The notes under the pieces were generated by a model. It saw nothing but the letters and a program-made list of their open reading frames with translations, searched no databases and was not told the origin of the DNA. A program made the translations under genes and the position numbers. A stretch of 64,000 nucleotides of DNA from NCBI GenBank assembly GCA_963762315.1, contig CAVXKO010000006.1, positions 62,001 through 126,000 on the forward strand, read 5' to 3'. Origin of the DNA: RPQJ01 sp963762315. GTDB taxonomy: Bacteria > Pseudomonadota > Gammaproteobacteria > Steroidobacterales > Steroidobacteraceae. Positions 1 to 8,492 of the stretch are shown here, one piece after another. Positions within the stretch are counted from its first letter, which is position 1. Each line of letters begins with the position of its first letter.

Positions 1-1
1 A

Positions 2-652
2 CCGGCATCGCTGCCTCCGGCATTCGGGCTGGCGGCTGCCGAGTACCTGCCCGGCGGGTTGGCAATGATTCCTCGCATCACCGCGGCGCCCGGCTGGGAA
101 ACCGAGGCCACGCTGGCTGCGTTTCTCGGCCAGCCCGTGGTTATCGCCGGCCATCATTTCGACGCGAGCGGCGGATTGCGCTTCCTGGAATGCATTGCAG
201 AGTACGTGAACGGATTGGGGCCGGTCGTCTGGTCCAGTCTCTCGACGATCGCCCGGTCCAGCTTTCTCCAGCGACGGGACGGCCGAACGCTATCGGTACG
301 GGCGGCGAGTCGTCGGATTGAGGTGGCCGTCCCGACGGAAGTCGAAGAGATCCTCTTGCAGCGGCCGTGGGTGACCGACGACGACATGGAGGAGCTGGCT
401 TGGGGCAAACCGGGCCAGGCCGCGCTTGGCAGGGTGGCGTCTGGCGGAAGATCCACGCGGATCCCGACTATGGGCGAGGCTTTGCTCGAAATCGTATCAC
501 CGGTGCAAGGCCCCGTGGATCCGATGCTCGTTGCACCGCCGCCGCCGCGCGCCTGGCCAGTCGTCCGACGGGCATTTACAGAAGCTCGCGACCGGTATTA
601 CCCGTTCCTGCCCGGATCATTGCGGCGAAGACTGGCCACGATGTCGTCATGA
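2..652 (+). CDS. C-terminal part of an unrecognised protein (5' end outside window)
   Basis: The frame is open from the first bases of the window to the stop at 652, so only the C-terminal ~216 residues are visible. A TTG at 59 and an ATG at 65 lie inside the open frame and are probably not the real start. I do not recognise the family. The visible part has no membrane segment, a GHHFD motif about 45 residues in, and a Pro-rich stretch (VAPPPPRAWP) followed by a basic C-terminus. It ends 43 bases before an aldo/keto reductase and lies in line with polysaccharide-type genes on the same strand, so a role in glycan assembly or modification is an inference from context only. Confidence 0.6.
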   Translation, partial: PASLPPAFGLAAAEYLPGGLAMIPRITAAPGWETEATLAAFLGQPVVIAGHHFDASGGLRFLECIAEYVNGLGPVVWSSLSTIARSSFLQRRDGRTLSVRAASRRIEVAVPTEVEEILLQRPWVTDDDMEELAWGKPGQAALGRVASGGRSTRIPTMGEALLEIVSPVQGPVDPMLVAPPPPRAWPVVRRAFTEARDRYYPFLPGSLRRRLATMSS

Positions 653-695
653 CATCCGCCCCTGGAAGTACGGCCGTCAATAGCGAGGTGATGGG

Positions 696-1607
696 ATGAC
701 AGTGGGGACCAAGCCGTTGGGTCAGACGGGCGTGATGATTCCCGAAATTGGTTTGGGGACGTCGGGTTATTACGCCGGCCCGGGCCCCCTGCGGGCGGGC
801 CTCGACGCCGGCGCCCTGTTTGTTGATACCGCCGAATCGTATGGCAGCGAAAGCGTGGTCGGCGAGGCGATTCACGGCTTGCGGGAACGAGTGTTCTTGG
901 CGACCAAGGTCTCGAGGGCGCACTTCCGGCACGCGGACGTCCTGGCTGCGGCCGACCGAAGCCTTCGTACGCTGCAAACTGACTACATCGACCTGTATCA
1001 GCTCCACGAACCGAACGATGACATCCCATTGGATGAGACTCTTGGGGCGATGGAGATCCTCGTGGACTCTGGGAAGGTCCGATTCATAGGAGTCTCGAAC
1101 TTCTCTGTCGCCCAGTTGCAGCAAGCGGAGAAACTCTGTCGGTACCCCGTGGTCGCAAACCAGGTGCGCTACAATCTGGCGGATCGAACCATCGAGAGCG
1201 GCCTGCTGGAGTATTGCGCAGCACGCAACATCACAGTCATTGCCTACAGCCCGCTCGCACGCGGTCTGCATTACCTATTCGACAGCGATACAGCAGGGGT
1301 CTTGCGCGAGGTTGCCCGGACGCTCGGAAAGACCCCGGCACAGGTTGCCCTGAATTGGTGCCTTAGCCGTGATCCTGTCGTTGTGATTCCCAAAGCCAGC
1401 AATACGGGCCGCATGCTGGAAAACTGCGGAGCGTCGAACTGGCGGCTTTCCGACGAGCAGATCCACCAACTCGACGCTGAGTTCGTCTTCCGACGACGCA
1501 GCGGATTGGAGGTCGCCCTGCGCAGGGCGTTGCCTCAAGGACTGAAGCGGGCCATCCACGGTGCCGTGCAGCACTTTCCGGCCGGACTAAGACGGCGCTT
1601 TAACTGA
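696..1607 (+). CDS. Aldo/keto reductase
   Basis: A 303-residue protein of the NAD(P)H-dependent aldo/keto reductase family, a (beta/alpha)8 barrel. The catalytic tetrad can be placed: Asp and Tyr in FVDTAESYGSE (about residues 43-53), Lys in LATKVS and His in YQLHEPND. The late segment PVVVIPKASNTGRM is the usual cofactor-binding region. An AGGTGATGGG stretch directly upstream supports the ATG start. The basic C-terminal tail (ALRRALPQGLKRA) is slightly longer than in a minimal AKR. It sits between an unknown gene and a hexapeptide acyltransferase in a presumed polysaccharide operon, so a sugar or sugar-nucleotide intermediate is a likely substrate, but the sequence does not fix it. Confidence 0.88.
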   Translation: MTVGTKPLGQTGVMIPEIGLGTSGYYAGPGPLRAGLDAGALFVDTAESYGSESVVGEAIHGLRERVFLATKVSRAHFRHADVLAAADRSLRTLQTDYIDLYQLHEPNDDIPLDETLGAMEILVDSGKVRFIGVSNFSVAQLQQAEKLCRYPVVANQVRYNLADRTIESGLLEYCAARNITVIAYSPLARGLHYLFDSDTAGVLREVARTLGKTPAQVALNWCLSRDPVVVIPKASNTGRMLENCGASNWRLSDEQIHQLDAEFVFRRRSGLEVALRRALPQGLKRAIHGAVQHFPAGLRRRFN

Positions 1608-1662
1608 CCACCTCTGATCGATCGCGCCGGCGTCGAACATGAGCTACAGGGAGACCAACTCC

Positions 1663-2217
1663 ATGAAGAAAGGGTTCTTCCGTCGTGTCGCCAACCGCTG
1701 GCTGCATCTTCTGGCGCAAGTGAGCCCGGGGGCCACGACACTGCGTCCAATGCTGCATCGACTGCGCGGGGTGACGGTTGGCCGAAATGTGTTCATTGGA
1801 GACGGCGTCTATCTCGACAACGAGTTCCCTGAATGCATTGAGATACAGGATGGCGTCCAAATCAGTATCCGAACGGTTTTCGTCGCGCATACGCGGGGGT
1901 CCGGGAAGGTTGTGGTGGAGCGCAATGCCTTCGTGGGACCAAATTGCGTGATCGTTTGCAGTGCGGGCCGAACGCTGCGGATTGGACGGGGCGCGGTGGT
2001 CGGCGCCGGGTCGGTGGTTACAAAGAGCATCCCGGCTGGCATTTATGTTGCGCCACCTTCGCCGACACCGTTAGCGCGTGTGACGTTGCCGTTTCCTCTT
2101 GCGGAAAGCATGGAGGAATTCTGGGCGGGCCTCACCATGCTCGATAAACATGGAACGGGCCGGCGGCCGCGTCCGGGCGTCCCTATTCGTGAGAAGCCTG
2201 CGGATCCGATGACATAA
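1663..2217 (+). CDS. Left-handed beta-helix (hexapeptide repeat) O-acyltransferase
   Basis: A protein of about 184 residues with isoleucine-patch hexapeptide repeats typical of WcaF/NodL/CysE-type acetyltransferases (for example VTVGRNVFIGDGVYLD, and later IGRGAVVGAGSVVTK). The His in TVFVAHTRGSG is the likely catalytic residue. These enzymes transfer acetyl or other acyl groups from CoA or ACP to sugar hydroxyls. I prefer the ATG at 1663 because AGGGAG lies 9 bases upstream; an in-frame ATG at 1639 would add eight residues. The neighbouring ACP and acyl ligase raise the possibility that it uses an unusual acyl donor on an exopolysaccharide, which is inference. Confidence 0.85.
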   Translation: MKKGFFRRVANRWLHLLAQVSPGATTLRPMLHRLRGVTVGRNVFIGDGVYLDNEFPECIEIQDGVQISIRTVFVAHTRGSGKVVVERNAFVGPNCVIVCSAGRTLRIGRGAVVGAGSVVTKSIPAGIYVAPPSPTPLARVTLPFPLAESMEEFWAGLTMLDKHGTGRRPRPGVPIREKPADPMT

Positions 2218-2295
2218 TGCTGTAAAGGCTGCACGGCATCCGCCGGTGCTGCGCCTTTCGAGCAAGATACTTAGTTTCAGGTCATAATTTATTTT

Positions 2296-2565
2296 ATGGA
2301 TCTTCATAGAGCCAACATGGACGATCGAAGACGCGTCAAAGACTTCATTCTTAGGAACTTCCTTTTTACGGAGGATGACGCGGCTCTGGCGGACGACGCC
2401 TCGCTGATTGGCGATGGGGTGATCGATTCGACCGGCATCCTTGAATTGGTCATGTTTCTGGAAGAGTCATTGATGATCACGGTCGCCGAGGGGGACATGA
2501 CCCCGGCCAATTTTGATTCGATCAACTCAATTGATGCTTTCATCGCCCGAAAGCGAAAGACCTGA
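2296..2565 (+). CDS. Acyl carrier protein
   Basis: An 89-residue acidic helical protein with the phosphopantetheine attachment motif GVIDSTGILELV, in which the Ser of DST would carry the 4'-phosphopantetheine arm. Length and acidity match discrete ACPs. An ATG at 2317 is an alternative start that removes seven residues; neither start has a strong ribosome site. The next gene, 17 bases downstream, is an AMP-forming ligase, so the pair is a classical loading module in which the ligase adenylates a carboxylic acid and passes it to the ACP thiol. The acid is unknown. It is unlikely to be the housekeeping fatty-acid ACP because fab genes are absent nearby. Confidence 0.88.
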   Translation: MDLHRANMDDRRRVKDFILRNFLFTEDDAALADDASLIGDGVIDSTGILELVMFLEESLMITVAEGDMTPANFDSINSIDAFIARKRKT

Positions 2566-2582
2566 CTGCGACGACCGTCCGC

Positions 2583-4097
2583 ATGGATTTCCTACCGGAA
2601 GCATTGCTGGAATATCATCGTCGCACGCCCGACGCCGTTGCCCTGATCGATGACAACCGCCGGGTCACATACAAAGAGTTGCATTCGCGAGCGCAAGAAG
2701 TGGCGAGGGGACTCCTGGAGACAGGACTGCGTCCCGGTGACCGGGTCGCTACGGTACTTCCCAATTCCACACACGCTGTCGAATTGATCTATGGGACATG
2801 GTTCGCCGGGGGCGTGATCGTTCCCCTCAGCACGCATGCCCGCGCTCATGAGGTAGCATCACTATCGCGCCATGCTGACGTCCGTCTGCTGGTTCACGAA
2901 CCCGAGTACCGCGATCTCGGTGCGGTCTCAGAAGCGATTAGCGACTCTGGGATCAGGGCCGTGACCATGTCGGAACTTGTGACCATGGAGGGCCCAGGCC
3001 TCCCGGCATCGCCCGCATCACGCAAGCGGCTGGACTCCAATGGTCTTGCGATGCTGCTCTACACATCTGGCACCAGCGGGCAGCCCAAGGGCGTGATGCT
3101 GACGCATGGGAACCTGGCGGCCAACGTGGCGTCGATCGTGGACTACTTGGAGCTTTCGAGCCGCGACCGCGTGCTTTCAGTCTTACCCTTCAACTACTCG
3201 TACGGCAGTTCGGTGCTGCATACCCATCTTGCGGTGGGCGGCAGCGTCGTCATCGAGAGGAACTTCGTTTTCCCTCAGGTCATTGTCGAGACGATGGCCA
3301 GAGAGCGAGTCACCGGCTTCTCCGGGGTCCCTTCCACTTTCGCGCTGCTTCTTTCTCGAACGAACCTGGCAGCAGTGCAGCTCGATGCGCTGCGCTATGT
3401 CACGCAGGCGGGCGCCGCGATGTCTTCGTCTCTCGTCACACAATTGCGAGCCGCCCTGCCAAAGACCCAGATCTTCATCATGTACGGCCAAACGGAAGCT
3501 ACGGCGCGCCTCAGCTATGTTCCACCGGAGCGCTTGTCCGATAAGTTAGGCTCCGCCGGAATACCCGTCCGCGGTGTATCGCTGACAATCCGCGACGATC
3601 ACGGACGCAGCCTAGGGGCGCGGGAAACGGGCGAGGTCTGGGCACAAGGTCCGAACCTGATGCAGGGCTACTGGCGCGACGAGGCCGGGACGCGCGAGGT
3701 CCTGAGGGACGGCTGGCTGAAAACGGGCGACATGGGGTATCTCGACGAGGATGGCTATCTCTTCCTGGTTGGACGCCGAACAGACATCATCAAGACAGGC
3801 GCCCATCGCGTCCATCCCCTTGAGATAGAGGAGGCAATCTCAGGCTTGCCCGGCGTGCGGGAGGTTGCCGTCGCCGGAATCGAGGACGAGATCCTGGGCC
3901 AGGCCATCACAGCCTTCGTCGTGCGGGAGCACGGATCCGACCTCTTCGCGGACCGGATCAAAGAGCGATGCCGCGAGAGGCTGGCCAGCTTCAAGGTTCC
4001 AAAGCATGTCCATTTCGTTGAACAGTTGCCGAGAACTTCTTCCGGGAAGCTCCAGCGATCCAGACTGGCATCCGGCAACAGGAGGGAATCGGCGTGA
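2583..4097 (+). CDS. AMP-forming acyl ligase (ANL superfamily)
   Basis: A 504-residue ANL-superfamily adenylating enzyme. Core motifs in order are the P-loop LLYTSGTSGQPKG (about residues 158-170), the A5 motif MYGQTEATAR, the A7 motif WLKTGDMGYLDEDGY, the hinge GRRTDIIKTGAHRV and the C-terminal catalytic Lys in SSGKLQR. It should activate a carboxylate with ATP and transfer it to CoA or, given the ACP just upstream, to the phosphopantetheine arm. Its stop overlaps the GTG start of the next gene (GTGA), which indicates translational coupling. Similar ligase-ACP-AsnB sets occur in exosortase-linked exopolysaccharide loci, but no exosortase is visible here. Confidence 0.88.
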   Translation: MDFLPEALLEYHRRTPDAVALIDDNRRVTYKELHSRAQEVARGLLETGLRPGDRVATVLPNSTHAVELIYGTWFAGGVIVPLSTHARAHEVASLSRHADVRLLVHEPEYRDLGAVSEAISDSGIRAVTMSELVTMEGPGLPASPASRKRLDSNGLAMLLYTSGTSGQPKGVMLTHGNLAANVASIVDYLELSSRDRVLSVLPFNYSYGSSVLHTHLAVGGSVVIERNFVFPQVIVETMARERVTGFSGVPSTFALLLSRTNLAAVQLDALRYVTQAGAAMSSSLVTQLRAALPKTQIFIMYGQTEATARLSYVPPERLSDKLGSAGIPVRGVSLTIRDDHGRSLGARETGEVWAQGPNLMQGYWRDEAGTREVLRDGWLKTGDMGYLDEDGYLFLVGRRTDIIKTGAHRVHPLEIEEAISGLPGVREVAVAGIEDEILGQAITAFVVREHGSDLFADRIKERCRERLASFKVPKHVHFVEQLPRTSSGKLQRSRLASGNRRESA

Positions 4098-5077
4098 CTG
4101 AAATTGAGGCAGGCGTCCTGGAACTGAATTACGGACGTGAGGCGGATCTGATCGCGCAACGGCTTCGCGACATAGTGTCCCGCGAACTTCATCGCCGCGG
4201 ACTGGTTGTCGCCATTTCCGGCGGCATCGACAGTTCTGTCTCGGCTGCGCTGGCTGTCCGCGCCCTTGGACCAGACCGGGTGTATGCATTGATCCTGCCT
4301 GAGCGGGATTCATCGGACGACAGTGCCGTCCGCGCCGGAATCCTCGCCGAACATCTTGGCATCCGGGCCGAGACCTTCGATATCGCGCCCACGCTCGAAG
4401 CGATCGGCTGCTACCGCTGGCGCGACGAGGCCGTGCGGTCAATAATTCCGGAATACCACGCCGGATGGAAAATGAAGATCACGATCTCCGGCGGAGTGGC
4501 CGGGGCCATCAATCACTTCAGGATTATCGCGCAGGCACCGGACGGTACCATCACGGAACTGCCGCTCGGCCTCCGGCCGTATCTGCAAATTGTCGCCGCA
4601 ACCAATTTCAAGCAGCGTATCCGCAAGACGCTCGAATACTTCCATGCTGATCGCTTGAACTTTGCGGTGGTCGGAACTCCCAATCGTCTCGAGTACGATC
4701 AGGGATTCTTCGTGAAGAATGGCGATGGAGCAGCTGACGTCAAGCCGATAGCCCACTTGTACAAGACCCAGGTGTACGCAATGGCGCGTCATCTTGGATT
4801 GCCGGAACGCATATGCGCGGCCAAGCCAACAACCGACACCTACAGCCTCCTGCAGGGTCAGGATGAATTCTATTTCGCATTGCCATATGCACAAATGGAC
4901 CTCGCAGTCTGGGCATTGAACCACGCTCGCCCAGCGCTGGACCTCGCGAAGGCCATAGGGGTCGACGAGGCCACGGCGAAGTCGATCTACGCAGACATTC
5001 GAACCAAGCGACAAACGACCCGCTACCTGCACCTGCCGGCCATGCTTGCCGGGGAAGTGCCCGAAGTCGTCAAGTGA
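4094..5077 (+). CDS. NadE-like ATP pyrophosphatase (NAD synthase family, no glutaminase domain)
   Basis: A 327-residue protein of the N-type ATP-pyrophosphatase superfamily with the P-loop SGGIDSSVSAALA near residue 40 and the NadE-like stretch NFAVVGTPNRLEYDQGFFVK. It lacks the nitrilase-like glutaminase domain, so it would use free ammonia or ammonia from a partner. The GTG start is set by AGGAGGG seven bases upstream and overlaps the ligase stop. Housekeeping NAD synthase is possible, but the tight coupling with an adenylating ligase, an ACP and a glutamine-dependent AsnB makes a dedicated amide-forming step on a glycan or acyl substituent more likely. An insertion of about 50 residues after the P-loop domain (HAGWKMKITISGG region) is not typical of housekeeping NadE. 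Confidence 0.75.
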   Translation: MTEIEAGVLELNYGREADLIAQRLRDIVSRELHRRGLVVAISGGIDSSVSAALAVRALGPDRVYALILPERDSSDDSAVRAGILAEHLGIRAETFDIAPTLEAIGCYRWRDEAVRSIIPEYHAGWKMKITISGGVAGAINHFRIIAQAPDGTITELPLGLRPYLQIVAATNFKQRIRKTLEYFHADRLNFAVVGTPNRLEYDQGFFVKNGDGAADVKPIAHLYKTQVYAMARHLGLPERICAAKPTTDTYSLLQGQDEFYFALPYAQMDLAVWALNHARPALDLAKAIGVDEATAKSIYADIRTKRQTTRYLHLPAMLAGEVPEVVK

Positions 5078-5112
5078 CGGACGGCGCGGACCGCGCAGGG
5101 AGCTGAATCGCA

Positions 5113-7047
5113 ATGTGCGGAATCGCCGGAGTATTCGCGCCTCCTGGGGAACGTCCTGCGGAACGGCCGGAACTCGAACGGATGATCCACACGCTCCGCC
5201 ATCGCGGTCCCGACGGATTCGGCTATTACATCGCTGGCGGCGTAGGACTTGCTCATGCGCGCCTGAGCATTATCGACCTCGCCACCGGTGACCAGCCGAT
5301 TCGCAACGAAGCGGGAACGGTCTGGGTCACCTTCAACGGGGAGATCTTCAATTACGTCGAACTTCGGGCGGAGCTCAGTAAGCGCGGTCATCGGTTCTAC
5401 ACAACGTCCGATACCGAAGTACTGGTGCACTTGTACGAAGACTTCGGCGAACGATTCGTTGAGTACCTCAACGGTCAGTTTGCCATTGCGCTGTGGGATG
5501 CCCGGACGAATCGCCTTGTCCTGGCGCGCGACCGCGTCGGCATCCGCCCGTTGGTCTATGCATGGTCGCGCGGTCGATTGCTTTTCGGCTCCGAGGTGAA
5601 GGCAATCCTGGCCGAGGGCAGCGTTGCGCCGCGACTCGATACAAGAAGCCTGTTGGAAACCTTCAGCTTCTGGTCCCCCCTAGAGGGGCGCACTGCCTTC
5701 GAGAACATCAAGTCGCTACCACCCGGGCACGTGATGGTCGTTGAGGGAAGCAGTTGCCGAATACGGTGTTACTGGGATTGGGACTTCGGCGACATCGCAT
5801 CGCCGGCCTCGATTGACGAAACGACGGTTGAAGAACTCCGGGCGTTGCTGGAAGATGCCGTGCGTCTGCAGTTGCGCTCGGATGTGCCGGTCGGCGCCTA
5901 CTTGAGCGGCGGCCTCGATTCTTCAGCGATCACCAGCATCACTCACCGGATCACCCATCATCCGGTCCGAGCGTTCTCCCTGACATTCGAGGATGCCGAG
6001 TTCGATGAGAGCAGCTATCAGCGCTCCATGGGGGATACTCTTGAACTGCAGAGGACAGAGGTCCGCTGTACGCGAACAAACATCGCGGCTGCATTTGCGC
6101 GGGCCATTTGGCATACCGAGACACCCATCGTCCGCACGGCGCCAATTCCGCTGATGCTCCTGGCCGAGCGCGTCAGGGAGAGCGGCTACAAAGTGGTTCT
6201 GACGGGAGAGGGAGCTGACGAGGTCTTCGCGGGCTACGACCTGTTCAGGGAAGCGAAGATCCGCCGATGGGTTGCCCGAAATCCGACGTCGGCATGGCGG
6301 GGGCGACTTCTCGAGCGTCTTTATCCCTATCTGGCGAACTCTCCTACGCGCAGCGCCGCATTCTCACAACGGTTCTTCGCCGAAGGCCTGGAAGATCCGT
6401 GGCGCGCGGCGTTTGCTCACCTGCCCAGGATCCGGGCCACCCAGCGTACGCTGCAGTTTCTGTCACCCGACCTGCGCGCCACAGCCGCCGCATTCGATGC
6501 GCCCGCAGCGTTGGAGGGTTCCTTCCCAGGCATCGCGCCAAGCTGGCCACCGTTGGGGCGTGATCAGTACGTCGAGGCACACACTCTGCTTTCCGGTTAC
6601 CTTCTGTCCTCGCAAGGCGACCGCATGGCCATGGCGAACTCCGTGGAAGGACGGTTCCCTTACCTCGATCACCGCATCATAGAGTTCGCCAGCCGGCTTC
6701 CGCCCTCCGCGAAATTGTTTGGTCTCCATGAGAAACATATTCTCAAGCGTGCTGTTTCGCCTTATGTTCCAGAGAACATTCGTGCAAGGGTCAAGCAACC
6801 CTACCGAGCACCGGATAGCCAGAGCTTCTTCGAAGCCGGCCAGCCTCACCCACTCGTGGACAGCATGCTGGCTCCCTCACTCGTGCGCGAAGCGGGTTAT
6901 TTCGACCCCGAAGCCGTATCACGCTTGGTGGAAAAATGTCGCTCCGGGCGCGCCATTGGCTTCGGCGACAATATGGCGTTCGTCGGGATATTGTCGACAA
7001 TGGTCCTGCACTCGACATTCATCGCAGTCCCGAAGCCGCCCGGCTGA
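5113..7047 (+). CDS. asnB: Asparagine synthetase B-type glutamine amidotransferase
   Basis: A 644-residue class II amidotransferase. It begins MCGIAGVF, leaving the catalytic N-terminal Cys after Met removal. The glutaminase domain shows RHRGPDG and FNGEIFNY. The synthetase domain has the pyrophosphate loop YLSGGLDSSAI (about residue 262) and LTGEGADEVFAGYD. It would use glutamine to amidate an acyl-adenylate, classically aspartate to asparagine. In polysaccharide loci such enzymes are thought to amidate uronic acids or acyl groups. It follows the NadE-like gene by 35 bases on the same strand and is the last plus-strand gene before a convergent operon. Confidence 0.88.
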   Translation: MCGIAGVFAPPGERPAERPELERMIHTLRHRGPDGFGYYIAGGVGLAHARLSIIDLATGDQPIRNEAGTVWVTFNGEIFNYVELRAELSKRGHRFYTTSDTEVLVHLYEDFGERFVEYLNGQFAIALWDARTNRLVLARDRVGIRPLVYAWSRGRLLFGSEVKAILAEGSVAPRLDTRSLLETFSFWSPLEGRTAFENIKSLPPGHVMVVEGSSCRIRCYWDWDFGDIASPASIDETTVEELRALLEDAVRLQLRSDVPVGAYLSGGLDSSAITSITHRITHHPVRAFSLTFEDAEFDESSYQRSMGDTLELQRTEVRCTRTNIAAAFARAIWHTETPIVRTAPIPLMLLAERVRESGYKVVLTGEGADEVFAGYDLFREAKIRRWVARNPTSAWRGRLLERLYPYLANSPTRSAAFSQRFFAEGLEDPWRAAFAHLPRIRATQRTLQFLSPDLRATAAAFDAPAALEGSFPGIAPSWPPLGRDQYVEAHTLLSGYLLSSQGDRMAMANSVEGRFPYLDHRIIEFASRLPPSAKLFGLHEKHILKRAVSPYVPENIRARVKQPYRAPDSQSFFEAGQPHPLVDSMLAPSLVREAGYFDPEAVSRLVEKCRSGRAIGFGDNMAFVGILSTMVLHSTFIAVPKPPG

Positions 7048-7110
7048 TCCTCCGGCGATCGCGTCGACACCTTAAGAAAGGCTTGCATGCGACGGCTTTC
7101 CGTCATTTCG

Positions 7111-8280
7111 CTAGGTTGCACCGTCTCGTCTAAGCACAACCGCCACGGTTCTTAGAAGTATCTTCAAATCGAGCAACGGGGAGCAATTCTTGATGTATCG
7201 CAGATCGAGCCTGACCATCTCGTCAAAGGATGTCTTGCTGCGCCCTTCGACTTGCCACAAACCGGTGATCCCAGGCCGGATTTCCAGTACCCGTCTGAGA
7301 TGCCACGACTGATACTTCTCAGCTTCATAAGGCAGCGGCGGCCGCGGACCTACAAGGCTCATGTCCCCTTTCAAGACGTTAAACAGCTGCGGGAGTTCGT
7401 CGATGCTGGTTGCCCGGATGATCCGGCCAATGCGGGTCACCCTGGGATCGGACTTGATCTTGTAGTAGGGATTCCCGGTGTCACCCTGATTGACGGCATA
7501 ATGATTTCCATCAATCAGATTCGCCACATACTCGCGGTGAATCGAGTCGTCGGCGTTGACCGACATCGAGCGGAACTTATAGAACGTAAACGGGACGCAG
7601 CCTTTGCCCAGACGAATCTGCCTGAAGATCACGGGGCCAGGTGACGTTGCCGCAACCAATACGGCCGTAACGAGCATCACCGGGGAAAACAGGGCGATCG
7701 CGAGTAAAGAGCCAAAGACGTCCATCGCCCTCTTGACGACCAATTGCAGCACTGAATCAGGCGCGACTTCAAGCAGCATCGGGTGCGTATCGGGGAGATC
7801 GCCACTGTCGGACAGAAGACTGTCGAACAAGTTATCGGGATACGTTCCGGTACTGATCGAAACTGACAACCCTTTCGCGCGTTCAATCACCTTTTGCCGT
7901 GCGACCTGCGCGCCAGCCGCATTCGTATCAGGCAGAAGATACGCAAGAGCATCGTCGCCGAGATACCCGATCAAGTCAGTCTCTCGCTTACTGAAACGCA
8001 ACAGTTCAACGAGTTGCCGGATCGGATCCGGCTGAGCCTCTCCTCGAGGGTCGATTTTCAGCAGAAGAATCGACAACGCGGACTTCGAACGGTCCGAACG
8101 CCGCTTTTCAAGCTGCAATGCGCTGAAAAACTGCCTTCTGGATAGAATTGCACCCTTCGGAACTGCGTCTGCCGACCGCAGCGATATCGTTTCCCGTCGA
8201 AGAATGCCACCGGCAACAACTGCCCCATCGGCGCTCGGCAATACGTCTTCGCCCGAAACACGTCGCGCTACGCTAGCCAT
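7111..8280 (-). CDS. Monotopic phosphoglycosyl transferase with degenerate GGDEF-like N-terminal domain
   Basis: A 389-residue protein in two parts. The C-terminal half (about residues 185-389) is a bacterial sugar transferase that moves a sugar-1-phosphate from a nucleotide sugar to undecaprenyl phosphate. Its marks are one hydrophobic membrane helix (FGSLLAIALFSPVMLVTAV), FRQIRLGKG, FYKFRSM, the catalytic Asp-Glu of SIDELPQLFNVLKGDMS, VGPRPP and PGITGLWQVEGRS. The N-terminal half resembles a GGDEF fold (SRRQFFSALQLEKRR, YLGDDALAYLLPDT, VSISTGTYP) but its signature is GDD-A rather than GGDEF, so diguanylate cyclase activity is unlikely. It is downstream of the WbpE/B/D-like genes and would start assembly of the polymer they supply. 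Confidence 0.87.
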   Translation of the reverse strand: MASVARRVSGEDVLPSADGAVVAGGILRRETISLRSADAVPKGAILSRRQFFSALQLEKRRSDRSKSALSILLLKIDPRGEAQPDPIRQLVELLRFSKRETDLIGYLGDDALAYLLPDTNAAGAQVARQKVIERAKGLSVSISTGTYPDNLFDSLLSDSGDLPDTHPMLLEVAPDSVLQLVVKRAMDVFGSLLAIALFSPVMLVTAVLVAATSPGPVIFRQIRLGKGCVPFTFYKFRSMSVNADDSIHREYVANLIDGNHYAVNQGDTGNPYYKIKSDPRVTRIGRIIRATSIDELPQLFNVLKGDMSLVGPRPPLPYEAEKYQSWHLRRVLEIRPGITGLWQVEGRSKTSFDEMVRLDLRYIKNCSPLLDLKILLRTVAVVLRRDGAT

Positions 8281-8492
8281 ATTGGTCTTTGTTCCTGAGA
8301 AACCTTCCCGAACGGCGGTCCTATCCCGAACCGCCGCGCACCCCAGCCGGACATGAGATCAAAGCAAGTAGCGTGCCAAATACTTAACGCACTGACTCAT
8401 AAGACTTTTCTTTCTATTTCGGCAAGTCTTGGTCTTCCAATCGCCGGAGCATGTAAGGTATTCCGACATGATGCCGGGCCACACCGGATCAG

